From Pseudomonadota bacterium (GTDB taxonomy: Bacteria; Pseudomonadota; Alphaproteobacteria; Rhizobiales; Devosiaceae), in assembly GCA_023433775.1 (NCBI GenBank), contig JAEYTY010000063.1:1-64000 (forward strand): a stretch of 64,000 bases of DNA. The letters are read 5' to 3'. This document shows positions 1 through 11,628 of this stretch, one piece after another. The notes below the pieces were generated by a model that saw nothing but the letters and a program-made list of their open reading frames with translations, did not search any database and was not told where the DNA came from. A program made the translations under genes and the position numbers. Every line of letters begins with the position of its first letter. The stretch's first letter is position 1.

Positions 1-354
1 GATCTTGGGCGTGCCCTGCCCCAGCACAAAGGACGCACCGCAGTCGGCAAAGACGCCGTCCTTTTCCGCCGACACATCGATATTGACCAGGTCACCCTCG
101 GCCAACACCCGGTCGCCAGGAATGCCATGGGCGATTTCCTCGTTCACCGAAATGCAGGTCGCGCCGGGAAAATCATAGGTGATGATCGGTGCGGACAATG
201 CGCCGTTTTCGGCCAATATCTTCGCACCGATTTCGTCCAGTTCCAGCGTCGTCATGCCGGGCCGCATCGCCGCCGCCATGGCATCCCGCGCCACGGCGCA
301 GATGCTGCCGATGGCCTTGAGCTTTGCGAGCTCCGCTTCGCTGGTAATCGTCAA
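1..354 (-). CDS. map: Methionine aminopeptidase type I, N-terminal part (cut by window edge)
   Basis: Removes the initiator methionine from nascent proteins in the cytoplasm. Only the first 118 residues are visible; the gene runs off the left edge. The type I pattern is clear: the HGIPGD segment with the substrate-contacting His76, followed by NIDV (Asp93) and FADC (Asp104), which match the first two metal-binding aspartates of the family. The start is a TTG at 354, because the ATG four bases upstream meets a stop after two codons. The gene starts 4 bp after the pgi stop, so the two are probably co-transcribed. The family assignment is firm; the start codon is an inference. Confidence 0.9.
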   Translation of the reverse strand, partial: MTITSEAELAKLKAIGSICAVARDAMAAAMRPGMTTLELDEIGAKILAENGALSAPIITYDFPGATCISVNEEIAHGIPGDRVLAEGDLVNIDVSAEKDGVFADCGASFVLGQGTPKI

Positions 355-358
355 ACCA

Positions 359-1999
359 TCAACCCTTGTGCGCGCGATAATAGGCTAGGAGGCCCTGCGT
401 CGAGCTGTCATGCCCTTCGCCCGAAGCCTCACCCTGAACCTTGGGCAGCAGCGCCTTGGCCAACTGCTTGCCCAGTTCCACACCCCATTGGTCATAGGAA
501 TTGACGTTCCAGATGACGCCCTGCACGAACACCTTGTGCTCATAGAGCGCCACGAGCGATCCCAGCGTTTCCGGCGTCAGCTGCTCATAGAACAGCGTGT
601 TGGACGGACGATTGCCCGGGAACACCTTGTGCGGCGTCAGCGCCTTGATCTGGTCTTTGCCCATGCCCTGTCCATTGAGCTCGGCCACGACTTCTTCTTC
701 GGTCTTGCCCAGCATCAGGGCTTCGGACTGCGCCAGTACATTGGCCACCAGCTTGTCATGATGCGGCGGCAGGCTTTCATGGGGCCGCGCGGCGATGAGG
801 AAGTCACACGGAATGACGTCCGTGCCCTGATGGATCAACTGGTAGAACGCGTGTTGGCCATTGGTGCCCGGCTCGCCCCAGACGATGGGGCCAGTCGACC
901 AGCCAACTGGCTTGCCATTGAGCGTCACCGACTTGCCATTGCTCTCCATGTCCTGCTGCTGCAGATAGGCTGCAAAGCGGCTGAGACGCTGGTCATAGGG
1001 CAGCACTGCATGGGTCGAGAAACCCCAGACGTTGCGGTACCAAACACCCAGCAGCGCCATCAGCACCGGCAGGTTGTTTTCGAGCGGCGTCTCGAGGAAA
1101 TGGCGATCCATCGCATCGGCGCCGGCAAGGAATTTCGCGAAATTATCGTAGCCGACCGCCAGCGCCACCGGCAGGCCGATCGCTGACCAGACAGAATAGC
1201 GTCCGCCAACCCAGTCCCAGAAGCCAAAGATCCGATCTTCGCGAATGCCGAATTTCGCGCAGGCCTCGATATTGGTCGAAACCGCCGCAAAGTGGTTCGG
1301 CACCGCCTCTTCGCCAATGGCATCGGCCAGCCATTTGCGGGCCGAGTGGGCATTGGTCATGGTTTCGTCGGTGGTAAAGGTCTTGGACGCGACGATGAAC
1401 AGCGTCTTCTTCGGATCCAAGCCTTTCAGCACGTCATGAATATGCGCGCCATCGACATTGGACACGTAGTGAGCGCGCAGGTCAGCGCGCGTATAGGGCG
1501 CAAGCGCGAGGGTCACCATGGCCGGGCCAAGGTCCGACCCGCCAATGCCGATATTGACGACATCACTGATCTGTTCGCCGCCATGGCCGCGGATTTCGCC
1601 ACTGCGGACGGCATTGGTATAGGCCTCGATGGCCGCGAGCACGGCGCGCACATCGGGCATCACGTCCTTGCCATCGACCTCGACCGGCTTGTCGCCCTGA
1701 TAGCGCAGCGCCATATGCATGACGGCGCGGTCTTCGGTGGAATTGATGTGCTCGCCTTCGCACATCTGGGCGCGGCGCTCTTCGACGCCGGCGGCGTGCG
1801 CAAGATCGACCAGGGCGGCCATCACCTCTTCATCAATTCGGTTCTTCGAATAGTCGAGCAGGATGCCCGCGCCGCTCGCTGAAAAGCGCCGGAAGCGGTT
1901 TGGGTCTTCCGCAAACATCAGCCGCATGGGCTGATCTTCGATCTGCTTGCGCAGCTTGCCCAGCATCGCGAACCCGGCCTTGCGCCCCGTCTTTGCCAT
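359..1999 (-). CDS. pgi: Glucose-6-phosphate isomerase
   Basis: Interconverts glucose-6-phosphate and fructose-6-phosphate in the cytoplasm (glycolysis and gluconeogenesis). At 546 residues it has the usual bacterial length. It shows the GIGGSDLGP sugar-phosphate loop, the first family signature around [12 protein letters not shown], the [14 protein letters not shown] segment, and the C-terminal signature QWGVELGK at about residue 504 with its catalytic lysine. It starts 23 bp after the tgt stop and is followed closely by map, so a tgt-pgi-map run is likely. Confidence 0.97.
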   Translation of the reverse strand: MAKTGRKAGFAMLGKLRKQIEDQPMRLMFAEDPNRFRRFSASGAGILLDYSKNRIDEEVMAALVDLAHAAGVEERRAQMCEGEHINSTEDRAVMHMALRYQGDKPVEVDGKDVMPDVRAVLAAIEAYTNAVRSGEIRGHGGEQISDVVNIGIGGSDLGPAMVTLALAPYTRADLRAHYVSNVDGAHIHDVLKGLDPKKTLFIVASKTFTTDETMTNAHSARKWLADAIGEEAVPNHFAAVSTNIEACAKFGIREDRIFGFWDWVGGRYSVWSAIGLPVALAVGYDNFAKFLAGADAMDRHFLETPLENNLPVLMALLGVWYRNVWGFSTHAVLPYDQRLSRFAAYLQQQDMESNGKSVTLNGKPVGWSTGPIVWGEPGTNGQHAFYQLIHQGTDVIPCDFLIAARPHESLPPHHDKLVANVLAQSEALMLGKTEEEVVAELNGQGMGKDQIKALTPHKVFPGNRPSNTLFYEQLTPETLGSLVALYEHKVFVQGVIWNVNSYDQWGVELGKQLAKALLPKVQGEASGEGHDSSTQGLLAYYRAHKG

Positions 2000-2022
2000 T
2001 TTGCGAATTCCCCGTATGTCGA

Positions 2023-3162
2023 TTAGCGCGGCGGTAGATCGCCGTTCGCCCAGGCCGCCCGTGTCTCGGCAGCAAAATCCGTGAGCCGTCCGGCCTCGAT
2101 TGCGGCGCGTGTCCCGGCAGTCAGCTCTTGATAATAGGCCAGGTTGATCTGCGATAGCACCATGGCGCCCAAAATCTCTTCAGTCTTAACGAGATGGTGC
2201 AGATAAGCCCGGCTCCAGCGCCGGCAATTGGGATTGGGCGAAGCCTCGTCGAGCGGACGCGGATCATCCTTATGCCGGGCATTTTTGAGATTGATGACGC
2301 CAAAGCGCGTATAGGCGTGGCCGTGGCGGCCAGCGCGTGTCGGATGCACGCAATCGAACATATCGACGCCGCGCTCGATACCGCCCAAAATGTCATCGGG
2401 CTTGCCGACGCCCATCAGATAGCGCGGACGATCCTCCGGCAGCTCGGGCGTTATCTCGCCCAGAACGCGGAACATCACATCCTGCGGTTCGCCCACCGCG
2501 AGGCCGCCCACGGCATAGCCATCAAAGCCAATGGACTTCAGCCCCGCTACGGAGCGGCTGCGCAGTTCAGCGTCGTCGCCGCCCTGCACAATGCCGAACA
2601 GCGCACGATTGGCCTGATTGTTGAACGCAGTCTTGGATCGATCGGCCCAGCGCAGCGACAGTTCCATTGCCCGCTCCATCTCCTTGCGCTCAGCCGGAAG
2701 GCCGATGCACTCGTCGAGCTGCATTATTATGTCGCTGTCGAGCAAGGTCTGGATTTCGATGGAGCGCTCGGGCGTCAGCTCATGGCTCGACCCATCGATA
2801 TGGGATTTGAAGGTCACGCCCTTCTCGGTGAGCTTCCTGAGCTTGGCCAGCGACATGACCTGAAAGCCGCCGCTATCGGTCAGGATCGGGCGCTGCCAAT
2901 CCATGAAGTCATGGAGGCCCCCAAGCGCTGCAACGCGTTCGGCACCGGGCCGAAGCATCAGGTGGTAGGTATTGCCGAGCAGGATATCGGCCCCGGTTTC
3001 GCGCACCTGTTCGGGATACATGGCCTTGACCGTGCCCACCGTACCGACAGGCATGAAGGCGGGCGTGTTGATCTCGCCGCGCGGCGTATCGATCCGTCCG
3101 CGCCTTGCCATGCCGTCAGTGGCCGAAAGGGTGAAGGTGACTTGTTTTGTCTGCTCGTTCAT
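2023..3162 (-). CDS. tgt: tRNA-guanine transglycosylase (queuosine pathway)
   Basis: Exchanges guanine 34 of GUN-anticodon tRNAs for the queuine precursor. The active-site DSGGFQV (Asp96) and the nucleophile segment [14 protein letters not shown] (Asp270) are intact, and the length (379) is normal. The zinc site is unusual. Where the family has CxCxxC followed about 25 residues later by His, this protein has S-P-N-P-N-C (only Cys313 kept), and the histidine position in the SQINLAYY segment is isoleucine. Three of four ligands are therefore missing. It lies just downstream of queA, which acts next in the same pathway. The function is well supported by the active site, but the structural zinc is probably absent. 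Confidence 0.95.
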   Translation of the reverse strand: MNEQTKQVTFTLSATDGMARRGRIDTPRGEINTPAFMPVGTVGTVKAMYPEQVRETGADILLGNTYHLMLRPGAERVAALGGLHDFMDWQRPILTDSGGFQVMSLAKLRKLTEKGVTFKSHIDGSSHELTPERSIEIQTLLDSDIIMQLDECIGLPAERKEMERAMELSLRWADRSKTAFNNQANRALFGIVQGGDDAELRSRSVAGLKSIGFDGYAVGGLAVGEPQDVMFRVLGEITPELPEDRPRYLMGVGKPDDILGGIERGVDMFDCVHPTRAGRHGHAYTRFGVINLKNARHKDDPRPLDEASPNPNCRRWSRAYLHHLVKTEEILGAMVLSQINLAYYQELTAGTRAAIEAGRLTDFAAETRAAWANGDLPPR

Positions 3163-3218
3163 GGCGCGGGTTCTAGCCCGTCCTGCCGCAGGAAGGAAGT
3201 GGCCGGGGCGATGGCCTG

Positions 3219-4298
3219 CTATTCGTCGTCATCAGGGTGCGGCGCCCGGTGCAGCAGCGAGGAATCCCCATAGGAATAAAAGCGGTAACCTTCGCCGATG
3301 GCATGGGCATAGGCCGCCTTCATCAGGTCCATGCCCGAAAATGCGCTCACCAGCATGAACAGCGTCGATTTGGGCAGGTGGAAATTGGTCATCAGCACAT
3401 CGACGGTCCGGAAATGAAAGCCGGGTGTGATGAAAATATCGGTGTCGCCCACAAAGGGCTGCAGCGTGCCGGTCGCGCGCGAAGCCGTCTCCAGAAGCCG
3501 CAGGCTGGTTGTGCCGACCGCCACAACACGCCCGCCGGCCGTACGTGCGGCGAGAATGCGCTCGACAGTGGCCTGTTCGATCTCGCCCCATTCGGAATGC
3601 ATGACGTGATCGTCGGTGTCCTCGGCCTTCATCGGCAAGAAGGTCCCTGCCCCGACATGCAGCGTCACCCGCTCGATGCTGACGCCCATGTCTGAAATCT
3701 GCTGCAGCAGTTTCTCTGTGAAATGCAGGCCCGCCGTCGGCGCGGCCACTGCCCCGTCCTCGGCGGCATAGACGGTCTGGTAGTCCGTCTTGTCCCGTTC
3801 CTCGATCTCGCGTTTGGCGCCGATATAGGGCGGTAGCGGCATGGCGCCATGCGATTTGATCGCCTCGTCCAGCGCCGCGCCGCCGAGCTCGAATTCCAGC
3901 GTGACTTCGCCGGTGTCGCCCTTACCTGAAACGCGAGCGATCAGCGCGTCAGCCTGCCCATTGCCCAGTTCCAAGCGATCCAGCAGCGCCAACTTCTTGG
4001 CCGGACGGGCGAAGGCGCGCCAGGTGTGGGCGTCGACGCGCTTGTGCAAGTTGAACGACACATTGGCACGAATGTCGCCGCGCACGCGGGTACCACGGAG
4101 TTCAGCCGGTAACACGCGCGTGTCATTGACCACCAGCACATCGCCCGGTCGCAGCAGCTTCAGGAGATCTGGAATGTGATGGTCGATTAGCGGCTCGCCG
4201 GGCCGCACAACGAGCAGGCGCGCGCTGTCGCGCGGCTCAGCCGGATGCAGGGCAATGAGGTTTTCGGGCAGGTCGAAGTCGAAATCGGAAACGCGCAT
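3219..4298 (-). CDS. queA: S-adenosylmethionine:tRNA ribosyltransferase-isomerase
   Basis: Transfers and isomerises the ribosyl group of S-adenosylmethionine onto preQ1-modified tRNA to give epoxyqueuosine. The N-terminus [19 protein letters not shown] and the internal segment around PTAGLHFTE are family hallmarks, and the length of 359 residues is typical. It is placed 56 bp upstream of tgt on the same strand, so the two queuosine enzymes are probably co-expressed. Confidence 0.96.
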   Translation of the reverse strand: MRVSDFDFDLPENLIALHPAEPRDSARLLVVRPGEPLIDHHIPDLLKLLRPGDVLVVNDTRVLPAELRGTRVRGDIRANVSFNLHKRVDAHTWRAFARPAKKLALLDRLELGNGQADALIARVSGKGDTGEVTLEFELGGAALDEAIKSHGAMPLPPYIGAKREIEERDKTDYQTVYAAEDGAVAAPTAGLHFTEKLLQQISDMGVSIERVTLHVGAGTFLPMKAEDTDDHVMHSEWGEIEQATVERILAARTAGGRVVAVGTTSLRLLETASRATGTLQPFVGDTDIFITPGFHFRTVDVLMTNFHLPKSTLFMLVSAFSGMDLMKAAYAHAIGEGYRFYSYGDSSLLHRAPHPDDDE

Positions 4299-4347
4299 GG
4301 CGGGTCGTTAGCACGCGCCGCTGGAGCGGAAAATAGCCTCGTCGCCT

Positions 4348-4749
4348 TTAGTCGGCGCCGCAGCGAATGTCATGGCTGGCTTCGCCGATCAGCACATGGC
4401 CGGTCAGTGGCCAGTCGGCATCATCATCGCGTACGAGGCGAATGCTGACGAGAATGGCTTCGAAATTGGGATCGACGAAATCGACTTTCACGCCGTCGCT
4501 GTCGCTAAAAGCCTGCCCGACGACAAAGGGCGTGCCCTCGCCGCGTTCCGGGCCGGTTGAAAAGGCCGCGCCATCGACTTCGACATAGGCGCCGATCACC
4601 TGCAGGACCGGCAGGCGTCCAGCAGCGATTTCGACGGTCACGCCGTCGCCCTCGCACCAGATACCGCCGCTGGCCACCGCGGGGGCGGCCAGCGCAATGC
4701 TGGCTGAAAAAGCCAGCAGGATCGCTTTAGGCTGCAATATCAGCTGCAA
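4348..4749 (-). CDS. Small secreted protein of unknown function
   Basis: Not recognised. The product has a clear signal peptide (a hydrophobic run, then an APAVAS cleavage region near residue 27) followed by about 105 mostly acidic, beta-rich residues with two cysteines (WCEGDG near the mature N-terminus and IRCGAD at the extreme C-terminus) that could form a disulfide. Only TTG starts exist here. The one at 4749 overlaps the end of the upstream cyclophilin gene by 23 bp; the TTG at 4737 gives a more typical signal peptide and is an equally good choice. The overlap suggests translational coupling to the cyclophilin gene. Confidence 0.65.
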   Translation of the reverse strand: MQLILQPKAILLAFSASIALAAPAVASGGIWCEGDGVTVEIAAGRLPVLQVIGAYVEVDGAAFSTGPERGEGTPFVVGQAFSDSDGVKVDFVDPNFEAILVSIRLVRDDDADWPLTGHVLIGEASHDIRCGAD

Positions 4750-5206
4750 CTTTGACCGAAAGCATCTTGTCGGGATTGATCACTGGCTCGCCGCGCTTGA
4801 TCTTGTCGACATTGTCCATGCCTTCGATGACCTGACCCCAGACAGTGTACTGCTTGTTGAGGAAGGGCGCGTCGGTGAAGCAGATGAAGAACTGCGAATT
4901 GGCTGAGTCCGGGCTCTGGGCGCGAGCCATCGAGGCCGTGCCGCGCACATGTGGCTCGGCGTTGAATTCCTGCTTCAGGTCCGGATATTTCGAACCGCCG
5001 GTGCCGCGACCCTGCGGGCAACCGGTCTGGGCCATGAAACCCTCGATCACGCGATGGAAGACGATGCCGTCATAAAAGCCTTCGCGTGCCAGCTTCTTGA
5101 TGTGCTCGACATGGTTCGGCGCCAGGTCAGGGCGCATGGCGATAACGACATTGCCTTGGGTGGTTTCGATGACGAGGGTGTTTTCCGGATCGGCGTAGTC
5201 TGCCAT
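4727..5206 (-). CDS. ppiB: Peptidyl-prolyl cis-trans isomerase, cyclophilin type, cytoplasmic
   Basis: Cyclophilin that speeds cis-trans isomerisation of prolyl bonds. The catalytic FHRVIEGFMAQTG stretch (Arg and Phe of the active site) and the NSQFFI segment are present. No signal peptide is seen, so it is probably cytoplasmic. The ATG at 5206 is preferred over the longer open frame because the family's conserved N-terminus begins just after it and a purine-rich site (GAAAG) precedes it. It gives 159 residues. A second, membrane-anchored cyclophilin lies immediately upstream. Confidence 0.93.
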   Translation of the reverse strand: MADYADPENTLVIETTQGNVVIAMRPDLAPNHVEHIKKLAREGFYDGIVFHRVIEGFMAQTGCPQGRGTGGSKYPDLKQEFNAEPHVRGTASMARAQSPDSANSQFFICFTDAPFLNKQYTVWGQVIEGMDNVDKIKRGEPVINPDKMLSVKVAADIAA

Positions 5207-5340
5207 GTCTATCAACTTTCGTTTTGGAAGGTGGCCCGCATGTAAGGCCATTGCAATTCAGGTGCAACTCCCGCTGCCGTAACAATGCTGCCGCCACCCC
5301 GCCAAAGCCGGAATGGCAGCACAGGCAGGCCGGATGCGCG

Positions 5341-5981
<641 letters not shown>

Positions 5982-5985
<4 letters not shown>

Positions 5986-6476
5986 CGGGGTTTGATAGCC
6001 TTGAGCACGATTGGCGGGACGAAGGCAGAGATGTCTCCGCCCATTTCTGCGATCTGCCGCACCAATGTGGCCGAGATATGCCGGACCGGTGGGCTGGAAG
6101 GCAGGAACACGGTCTGCAGATCCGGCGCCATTTGCGCGTTCATGCCCACCATTTGCATTTCATAATTGTAGTCGGTGGTGTCGCGCAGGCCACGAATGAT
6201 CAGCTTGGCGCCGTTTTCACGGGCCGCATTGACCATCAGGCCGGAGAAATCGACGATGCGAAACTCTGTATCGGTGCGCTTGCCTATGGCGGGAAGCACC
6301 TGTTCGAGGATCGCGATCCGGTCCTCATGGGTAAAAAGCGGGTTCTTCTTGGTGGCGCTGATGCCGACGGCGACGACCAGAATGTCCACCAGCTTGCAGG
6401 CTCGCTCGATCACATCGAGATGGCCGTTGGTCAAAGGATCGAAAGAACCGGGATAAAACCCAACCAAACCAGACAT
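5982..6476 (-). CDS. coaD: Phosphopantetheine adenylyltransferase
   Basis: Catalyses the penultimate step of coenzyme A synthesis, adding AMP to 4'-phosphopantetheine. It belongs to the nucleotidyltransferase superfamily: YPGSFDPLTNGHLDVI holds the T/HxGH-type motif, RGLRDTTDYNYE is the substrate-binding stretch, and ISATLVR matches the ISSTxxR motif. The length (164) is typical. It overlaps the downstream cyclophilin start by 4 bp. Confidence 0.97.
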
Positions 6477-6506
6477 GCGCCCCTCCCGTTATTGCATTGG
6501 TTTTTG

Positions 6507-7727
6507 TCACGCGCGCCGCAATGAGGCAAGAGTCACGGCCCCAAGGCAAACGAGAATGATGCCACCAATCAGGAAGGCCGCGGCCGTGCCCCATTGGCTG
6601 GCAATGAAGCTGCCAATCAACGGCGCCGAAAGCATGGATGTGACGATGACGGCCTCGCCTGCTGCGAACACGCGCGCGATGCGGTCCGGTGGCGCTTCGT
6701 TCTGCACGATGGTCCGGTAAGGCACCAGCATGAAGGCTGTCGATCCGCCCATAAAACACAGCACCAGAAGAAAGGCCCAGACCGGCATCGGCCAGCCCGT
6801 GAGCGCAGCGGCGGCGACCAGCGCGGTCGTTGCTCCGGAGATGACTGCAGCCAGCGCCATGGTCAGCACGGGCTTCTTTGCCGCCATCTGTCCGGCCAAA
6901 AGGGCGCCGGCGAGGCCGCCAAGACCGGAAGCCGCGATGGAAAGTCCGAAGATAGTGGCGTCGAATCCAAAATCGTCCGCCAGCAGCGCAATCAACGCGT
7001 CATAGAGAAAGAACGCGAAATAGGCGCAGGACGAGAAGATAAGGGCAATCATGAGCTGCCGGCTGCGACCAAATTCGGCAATGCCCTTGAGCGATTCCGT
7101 GAAGAATTTGCCTTTCGCCACATCTTCTGCGCCACTGCGAGGCACAACCACTGTCGCCGCGATCAGCATCGCCAGCAAAGACAGGCCAGCATTGAGCAGG
7201 AAAACATGCTGCGGCTGCCAAACGGCCAGAAGCAAACCGCCAATCGCAGGACCGGCAATCTTGGACGTCTGATTGATGGCCTGGTGTACGCCGTTGGCGT
7301 GCCCGCGCAGTGCCTCGGGGGTAGTGGCCTGAATTGCCGCCTGTCTCGCGGGGGTGAAGGCAGAATCGATGCATCCGCGCAGAAAAACCAGCGCCAGCAG
7401 CGCCAGGGTCTGGTCCACGAAGGCAAAGCCCAATGTGGCCAGCCCTCGCCCCAGATTGCTCACGACCAGCACAGTGCGGATTTGTGAGCGGTCCACCACC
7501 ACGGCGACAAACGGCCCGACCAGCACATAGGGCAGGCTCAAAGCCAGCGCGAGAAGCGCCAATACGAACGGCCCTTCGCCCCAAGCGAAGACGATCAGGG
7601 CGATGACGGCCGCGTAGTCCAGCCAATCCGCAAAGTCCGCCGGGACGCTGGCCAATGCCAGACGCCTCGGAACAGCAAGGCGTAACAGGGCGCGGTAATT
7701 TGCGTCCTGGCTCGGGACTTCAGACAT
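6507..7727 (-). CDS. Major facilitator superfamily transporter
   Basis: Inner-membrane transporter of 406 residues with about 12 hydrophobic segments. It resembles the enterobactin-exporter-like or macrolide-efflux-like MFS group (PRRLALASVPADFADWLDYAA at the N-terminus and a loop-2 segment VVDRSQIRTVLVVSN). The substrate cannot be told. The start at 7727 (MSEVPSQDANYRALL) is chosen because the longer frame upstream merely reads through the tautomerase gene; the resulting 8-bp overlap with that gene implies coupling. Confidence 0.85.
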   Translation of the reverse strand: MSEVPSQDANYRALLRLAVPRRLALASVPADFADWLDYAAVIALIVFAWGEGPFVLALLALALSLPYVLVGPFVAVVVDRSQIRTVLVVSNLGRGLATLGFAFVDQTLALLALVFLRGCIDSAFTPARQAAIQATTPEALRGHANGVHQAINQTSKIAGPAIGGLLLAVWQPQHVFLLNAGLSLLAMLIAATVVVPRSGAEDVAKGKFFTESLKGIAEFGRSRQLMIALIFSSCAYFAFFLYDALIALLADDFGFDATIFGLSIAASGLGGLAGALLAGQMAAKKPVLTMALAAVISGATTALVAAAALTGWPMPVWAFLLVLCFMGGSTAFMLVPYRTIVQNEAPPDRIARVFAAGEAVIVTSMLSAPLIGSFIASQWGTAAAFLIGGIILVCLGAVTLASLRRA

Positions 7728-8106
7728 CGACCTTGAAGCCAAGTTCAATCTCGCTGGCGGGCTTGCCGCGCAGACCCCAGTTCTCGCGCGGCACCTCGAT
7801 GAGAATGACCTTGATATCGGTCGGCGCGAGACCGAAGGGCGCCAATTCTTCGACCATCGCCGCATAAAGCCGGCGCTTGGCCTCGATGCTTCGCCCGGTG
7901 AAAAGCGTGATTTCGATGATCGAGTAATGCGGACCGCATCCTCTCGACACGATCATCGCCTCGGCGTCAAACTCGGTGAGCCGAACGCTTCGATCCTCTT
8001 CCGGAATGAGTATCCCTCGGACAAGTGCCCGCTGCACCGCCTCGATGAACTCGCCACGTCGCGCGCCAAGCCAACCCTTGCGGGTTGCGATACTGGTTGA
8101 AGGCAT
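7720..8106 (-). CDS. Tautomerase family protein (4-oxalocrotonate tautomerase/MIF superfamily)
   Basis: A 128-residue member of the tautomerase superfamily, most like the Tautomerase_2 group judging by the C-terminal EVPRENWGLRGKPASE segment. Proline follows the initiator methionine (MPSTSI), as needed for the catalytic amino-terminal proline. The natural substrate is not known. A good ribosome-binding site (AGGAG) sits about 9 bp before the ATG. The 3' end overlaps the start of the MFS gene. Confidence 0.85.
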   Translation of the reverse strand: MPSTSIATRKGWLGARRGEFIEAVQRALVRGILIPEEDRSVRLTEFDAEAMIVSRGCGPHYSIIEITLFTGRSIEAKRRLYAAMVEELAPFGLAPTDIKVILIEVPRENWGLRGKPASEIELGFKVDV

Positions 8107-8151
8107 TGAAGAATTCTCCTGACGTCTTTCGTGAGATGACTAACGAGGCCG

Positions 8152-8772
8152 TCACGCCCGTTTCTGAAGAGCCAGCCACACGCCGCCAAACATCAGGATG
8201 ACGCCAGAAAGCCGCGAGACCAGCCGCACGCGGGCAGCACTCAGCAGGCCCCGTGCGCGCCCTGCCACCAATGCGTAGATGGCGTCCGTCGAACCGGCCA
8301 CCAGCATGAAGAAGAGGCCGAGTACCATGACCTGAGGGAAAGTGGGCTGGCTGACATCGACGAATTGCGGCAGGAAAGCACCAAGGAAAATCAACGCCTT
8401 GGGATTGGAGAGAATCACGAGGAAGCCCTCGAGCGCGATGCGCAGATTGGACTTGCCGCGTTCGGCTTGTACGGCACCGAGATCCCCGTCGCTGCGCAGC
8501 ATCTTGAAGCCCAACCAAACGAGATAGGCGGCGCCGATCAGCTTGATCCAGTCAAAGGCCGCGCCCATGAAGGCCACCAAAGCCTGCATTCCAAGGGCGA
8601 CAACCAGCGTCATCACCAGGAAACCCGCCTGCGTGCCTGCCACGATCGCCAGGCCCGCCCCGGTGCCGCGCGCCAGCGAATTGGCCACGATGACCGTAAC
8701 GGTGGGGCCAGGCACGATGGCCAGCAGAAAGCAGGCGCCCAGGTAAGGGATGAGAATTGTCAGATCGAACAT
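8152..8772 (-). CDS. LysE/RhtB family amino-acid exporter
   Basis: Predicted inner-membrane exporter of 206 residues with about six transmembrane segments. The family's conserved N-terminal glycine/proline segment [19 protein letters not shown] is present, as is [17 protein letters not shown] in the middle. The substrate is undefined (amino acids or derivatives in known members). The start at 8772 ([12 protein letters not shown]) is preferred to the upstream ATG because it begins at the first membrane helix, as in relatives. Confidence 0.88.
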   Translation of the reverse strand: MFDLTILIPYLGACFLLAIVPGPTVTVIVANSLARGTGAGLAIVAGTQAGFLVMTLVVALGMQALVAFMGAAFDWIKLIGAAYLVWLGFKMLRSDGDLGAVQAERGKSNLRIALEGFLVILSNPKALIFLGAFLPQFVDVSQPTFPQVMVLGLFFMLVAGSTDAIYALVAGRARGLLSAARVRLVSRLSGVILMFGGVWLALQKRA

Positions 8773-8823
8773 GGCTGGTCTCCGCGCATGACGAGAGGAA
8801 GCCATTGCCGCGCAGAAATGACA

Positions 8824-8843
8824 AGGGGCGCCGAAGCGCCCCT
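8824..8843 (-). terminator. Probable terminator hairpin after gyrA
   Basis: A perfect 8-bp stem (AGGGGCGC with GCGCCCCT) closed by a TTCG tetraloop on the minus strand, starting 4 bp after the gyrA stop. The following T-tract is weak, so strength is uncertain. Confidence 0.6.
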
Positions 8844-8847
8844 GCCT

Positions 8848-11628
8848 CTATTCACTGGTCGGCGTATCGCCGCCATCATCCGGCGTAACAGGTTCGGCGC
8901 CGCCGTCCATCTCGCCGGCTTCGTCACCCTCGGGCTCGCTGATTCGCTCGACAGAGACCACCTTCTCGTCCTCAGCCGTATCGAACACGATGACACCCTG
9001 CGAACTGCGCGAGACGATGCGGATCGGCTTGTCGCCGCCCACGGGCAGACGAATGGTCTGGCCACCATCGCTGATCAGCATGATCTGGTCATCATCCTCC
9101 ACGGGGAAGCAGGCGACCAGATTGCCATTGCGCTTGTTGACTGCCATGGCAACGATGCCCTTACCGCCACGCCCGGTGATCCGGTATTCGTGGCTGGAGG
9201 TCCGCTTGCCATAGCCGTTCTCGGAGATAGCAAGGATGAACTGCTCGCTGGCGCTCATGGCGGCATAGAGCTCGGGGCTCAGAGCACCCGCCACCACATC
9301 AGCCTCATCGGTGCTGACTTCCTCGCTCTCGACTTCGCCACGCACCGCGCGGCTCATCTTGAGATAGGCAGCACGCTGTTCGGCATCGGCGTCGGAATGG
9401 TTGATGATGGCCATGGAAATGACCTTGTCACCATTGGCCAGCTGAATGCCGCGCACGCCCATGGAATCGCGACCCTTGAACAGGCGGACATCGTCCACGC
9501 GGAAGCGGATCGCCTGGCCCAGCGCCGTTGTCAGCAGGAGGTCATTGTTGACCGTGCAGGTATCGACGCCCACGATCTCGTCGCCCTCGTCGAGCTTCAT
9601 GGCGATCTTGCCGTTCTGGCGCACCTCCACAAAGTCAGCCAGCGAATTGCGGCGCACAGTGCCGCGTGTCGTGGCGAACATGATGTCGAGATTGCCCCAG
9701 CTTGCCTCGTCCTCGGGCAAGGGCATGATAGAGGTGATACGCTCGCCCTGCTCGAGCGGCAGGATATTGATCAGCGCCTTGCCGCGCGCATTGGCAGCGG
9801 CAAGCGGCAGACGCCACACCTTGAGCTTGTAGGCAATGCCACGACTGGTGAAGAACAGCACCGGCGTATGGGTATTGGCCACGAAGAGCCGCGCGACAAA
9901 ATCCTCCTCGCGGGTGGCCATGCCCGAGCGGCCCTTGCCGCCGCGATTCTGCGCCCGATAGGTGGAAAGCGGCACGCGCTTGATGTAGCCGCCATGGCTG
10001 ACCGTCACCACCATGTCCTCGCGGGCGATCAGGTCTTCGTCTTCAAAGTCCGCCGCATGATCAGAAATATCGGTGCGGCGGGCGGTGCCGAACTGGTCGC
10101 GGATGGCGATCAGTTCATCGCGGATGATGGTCCGCACGCGTTCGCGCGAGCGCAGAATGTCGAGGTAATCCTCGATCTCGGCGCCGAGCCCGTTGAGTTC
10201 ATCACCGATTTCATCACGTCCAAGCGCGGTGAGGCGTGCCAGCCGCAGCTCGAGAATGGCGCGGGCCTGCTCTTCGGAAAGATTGAACGTGCCGTCTTCG
10301 TTGATGCGGTGACGCGGATCGTCGATCAGCTTGATCAGCGGCGCCACATCGGCAGCCGGCCAGCGGCGCGTCATCAGCTGTTCGCGGGCCGTCGCCGGAT
10401 CGGGCGCGGTGCGAATGAGGGCGATGACTTCATCGATATTGGCGACAGCGACAGCCAGGCCAACCAGCACATGGGCGCGATCACGCGCCTTGTTGAGCAG
10501 GAAGCGGGCGCGTCGGGTGACCACCTCTTCGCGGAAGTCGATAAACGCATCCAGGATCTGGCGCAGGTTCATCAGTTCCGGCTTGCCGCCATTGAGCGCA
10601 ACGAAGTTGCAGCCAAACGAGCTCTGCAGCGGCGTGAAGCGATAGAGCTGGTTCAGCACCACGTCCGGCAGCGCATCGCGCTTGATCTCGACCACGACGC
10701 GCATACCGTTGCGGTCGGATTCATCGCGCAGGTCGGCAATGCCCTCGATGCGCTTGTCACGCACCAGTTCGGCAATCTTTTCCACCATCGAGGCCTTGTT
10801 CACCTGATAGGGAATTTCGGTGATGATGAGCGCCTCACGCTCCTTGCGCACTTCCTCGACCGCGACACGGCCGCGCATGATGATCGAGCCACGGCCCGTC
10901 TCATAGGCCTGCCGAATGCCGGCGCGACCCAGGATGATGCCTGCGGTCGGGAAATCCGGCCCCGGCAGCACTTCGAGCAGTTCGTCGATGGTCGCGTTGG
11001 GATTGTCGAGCACCAGCAAAGCGGCGTTGATCGTCTCGCTCAGATTATGCGTCGGAATATTGGTGGCCATGCCCACGGCGATGCCGCCGCCGCCATTGAC
11101 CAGCATGTTGGGGAATCGCGCCGGCAGGACCGAGGGTTCGCTTTCCGAGCCGTCATAATTGGCGCGGAAATCCACCGTGTCCTTGTCGAGGTCATCGAGC
11201 AGGGAATTGGTGATGCGCTGCATCCGCACTTCGGTGTAACGCATGGCGGCGGGCATATCGCCGTCGACCGAGCCGAAATTGCCCTGCCCTTCCACCAGCA
11301 TTTCGCCCATGGAGAATTGTTGGGCCATGCGCACCAGCGCCATATAGACGGCGCCATCGCCATGCGGGTGATATTTACCGATAACGTCGCCCACCACGCG
11401 GGCCGATTTGCGGAATGGCTTGTTATATTCGTAGCCATTCTCGTTCATCGAAAACAGAATGCGCCGATGCACGGGCTTGAGGCCGTCGCGCACGTCGGGC
11501 AGCGCACGGCTGACGATCACGCTCATAGCGTAATCGAGGTAGCTCTTGCGCATTTCGTCGGTGATGTAGATCGGAGCGATGGCGGAGCCTGGCGGATCGC
11601 CGCTCACATCTTCTGGCGTATCGGTCAC
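8848..11628 (-). CDS. gyrA: DNA gyrase subunit A
   Basis: Breakage-reunion subunit of gyrase, which introduces negative supercoils. The catalytic tyrosine is Tyr131 ([10 protein letters not shown]). The C-terminal domain has the GyrA-box-like QNRGGKG, which separates it from topoisomerase IV subunit A, and an acidic tail. Length is 926 residues. In the quinolone-resistance region, [19 protein letters not shown], the residues equivalent to E. coli Ser83 and Asp87 are Gly92 and Met96 (a constant offset of nine, confirmed by Tyr122 versus Tyr131). That would be expected to weaken the quinolone water-metal bridge. Confidence 0.96.
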   Translation of the reverse strand: MTDTPEDVSGDPPGSAIAPIYITDEMRKSYLDYAMSVIVSRALPDVRDGLKPVHRRILFSMNENGYEYNKPFRKSARVVGDVIGKYHPHGDGAVYMALVRMAQQFSMGEMLVEGQGNFGSVDGDMPAAMRYTEVRMQRITNSLLDDLDKDTVDFRANYDGSESEPSVLPARFPNMLVNGGGGIAVGMATNIPTHNLSETINAALLVLDNPNATIDELLEVLPGPDFPTAGIILGRAGIRQAYETGRGSIIMRGRVAVEEVRKEREALIITEIPYQVNKASMVEKIAELVRDKRIEGIADLRDESDRNGMRVVVEIKRDALPDVVLNQLYRFTPLQSSFGCNFVALNGGKPELMNLRQILDAFIDFREEVVTRRARFLLNKARDRAHVLVGLAVAVANIDEVIALIRTAPDPATAREQLMTRRWPAADVAPLIKLIDDPRHRINEDGTFNLSEEQARAILELRLARLTALGRDEIGDELNGLGAEIEDYLDILRSRERVRTIIRDELIAIRDQFGTARRTDISDHAADFEDEDLIAREDMVVTVSHGGYIKRVPLSTYRAQNRGGKGRSGMATREEDFVARLFVANTHTPVLFFTSRGIAYKLKVWRLPLAAANARGKALINILPLEQGERITSIMPLPEDEASWGNLDIMFATTRGTVRRNSLADFVEVRQNGKIAMKLDEGDEIVGVDTCTVNNDLLLTTALGQAIRFRVDDVRLFKGRDSMGVRGIQLANGDKVISMAIINHSDADAEQRAAYLKMSRAVRGEVESEEVSTDEADVVAGALSPELYAAMSASEQFILAISENGYGKRTSSHEYRITGRGGKGIVAMAVNKRNGNLVACFPVEDDDQIMLISDGGQTIRLPVGGDKPIRIVSRSSQGVIVFDTAEDEKVVSVERISEPEGDEAGEMDGGAEPVTPDDGGDTPTSE

